In this document: positions 4,685 through 5,330 of the stretch, piece after piece
Position numbering within the stretch: the stretch's first letter is position 1
Layout of the letters: every line of letters starts with the position of its first letter
NCBI GenBank assembly: GCA_029263555.1
Contig: JAJUFW010000234.1
Location: forward strand, 1 to 5,330
Origin: Alphaproteobacteria bacterium
GTDB lineage: Bacteria > Pseudomonadota > Alphaproteobacteria > DSM-16000 > Inquilinaceae
Direction: 5' to 3'
Length of the DNA: 5,330 nt
The notes under the pieces: model-generated
Database searches by the model: none
Seen by the model: the letters and a program-made list of their open reading frames with translations, nothing else
Told to the model about the DNA's origin: nothing
Translations under genes and position numbers: made by a program

Positions 4685-5330
4685 CCCGATCCCTGCGGCG
4701 CATGCTGCCGGCGGCTGCGGCGGCCGGCCTCGTCCTCTGCGCGGGCTCTTCGGCCCTGGCTCAGAGCCTCTCCCTGGATATAGGCGGCGAGGGCGGCTCG
4801 ACGAACAGCCTCATCATCCAGCTCGTCGCGCTGCTTACGGTTCTGTCGCTCGCCCCCTCGATCCTGGTCATGGTGACCTCCTTCACCCGGATCGTGGTCG
4901 TCCTGTCGTTCCTTCGCTCCGCCCTGGGCCTTCAGCAGACGCCGCCCAACAGCGTGCTGATCAGCCTCGCTCTGTTCCTCACCTTCTTCATCATGGCCCC
5001 GGCCTTCGAGCGCGCCTACGAGGACGCGATCCTGCCGCTGAGCCGCAACGAGATCGACGAGACCATGGCCTTCGAGCGGACGGCCGAACCGTTCCGCGAG
5101 TTCATGCTGGCCCATGTCCGGGAACAGGACCTGGCGCTGTTCATCGAAATGTCGGGCACGGAGGAGATCGCGGGTCCCGAGGAGGTTCCCCTCAAGGTGC
5201 TGGTCCCAGCCTTCATGATCAGCGAGCTGCGGCGCGCCTACGACATCGGGTTCCTTCTCTTCCTGCCGTTCCTGCTCATCGACATGGTCGTCGCCTCGAT
5301 CCTGATGTCGATGGGCATGATGATGCTTCC
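4681..5330 (+). CDS. fliP: Flagellar export gate protein FliP, 3' end beyond window
   Basis: FliP is the main subunit of the FliPQR export gate. The window holds 216 complete codons and two bases of the next; the family is usually about 245-255 aa, so roughly 30-40 residues are missing at the right edge. Residues 1-28 form a cleavable signal peptide (two Arg clusters, an Ala/Leu core, SALAQ), known for FliP. Then come a hydrophobic region at about 44-63, the signature SFTRIVVVLSFLRSALGLQQ followed by TPPNSV (about 65-92), a helix at about 92-106, a periplasmic segment, and the second signature PAFMISELRRAYDIGFLLFL with PFLLIDMVVASILMSMGMMM (about 176-215). The start ATG overlaps the fliO stop (ATGA). 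No frame disruption is seen. Confidence 0.97.
   Translation, partial: MTRSLRRMLPAAAAAGLVLCAGSSALAQSLSLDIGGEGGSTNSLIIQLVALLTVLSLAPSILVMVTSFTRIVVVLSFLRSALGLQQTPPNSVLISLALFLTFFIMAPAFERAYEDAILPLSRNEIDETMAFERTAEPFREFMLAHVREQDLALFIEMSGTEEIAGPEEVPLKVLVPAFMISELRRAYDIGFLLFLPFLLIDMVVASILMSMGMMML

Noticed and set aside
4306..5115. Minus-strand open frame of 269 codons opposite fliO and fliP
   Set aside because: It is antisense to two clearly identified genes, and its composition is charged and low-complexity.

Overview
The window is a compact, GC-rich flagellar export and basal-body locus. It most likely comes from an alphaproteobacterium of the Rhodospirillales type. That placement rests on the protein sequences, the flgB-flgC-fliE-fliQ-fliR-flhB gene order and the strong G/C preference at third codon positions. 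It is inferred, because no 16S or other marker lies in the window.

Left arm (about 1-3130, minus strand): flgB, flgC, fliE, fliQ, fliR and flhB lie head to tail with gaps of 7-61 bases, as expected for one operon. It supplies proximal-rod subunits (FlgB, FlgC), the MS-ring/rod junction protein (FliE), two export-gate subunits (FliQ, FliR) and the export switch (FlhB). FlhB is interrupted. After a normal four-helix membrane domain the frame hits an amber codon (54-56), and recognisable FlhB linker sequence then continues in the same frame to the window edge.

Middle (3131-3276): a 146-base divergent intergenic region with an AT-rich patch and a perfect TTGTTAACAA palindrome. It probably holds the promoters of both arms.

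Right arm (3277-5330, plus strand): csrA; a 152-base gap with a short inverted repeat; a small free-standing homologue of the FlhB C-terminal domain (FlhX-like) that lacks the NPTH self-cleavage motif; an unassigned 111-aa helical protein that may be FlgN-like; fliO; and fliP, which is cut by the window end. The genes from the FlhX-like one onward are joined by ATGA overlaps or an 18-base gap.

Together the two arms encode the FliO/P/Q/R export-gate set plus FlhB, the first rod proteins and an RNA-binding regulator. The point most worth a second look is an apparently broken flhB in the same locus as a separate FlhB C-domain-like gene. No mobile element, CRISPR array, tRNA or rRNA was seen.
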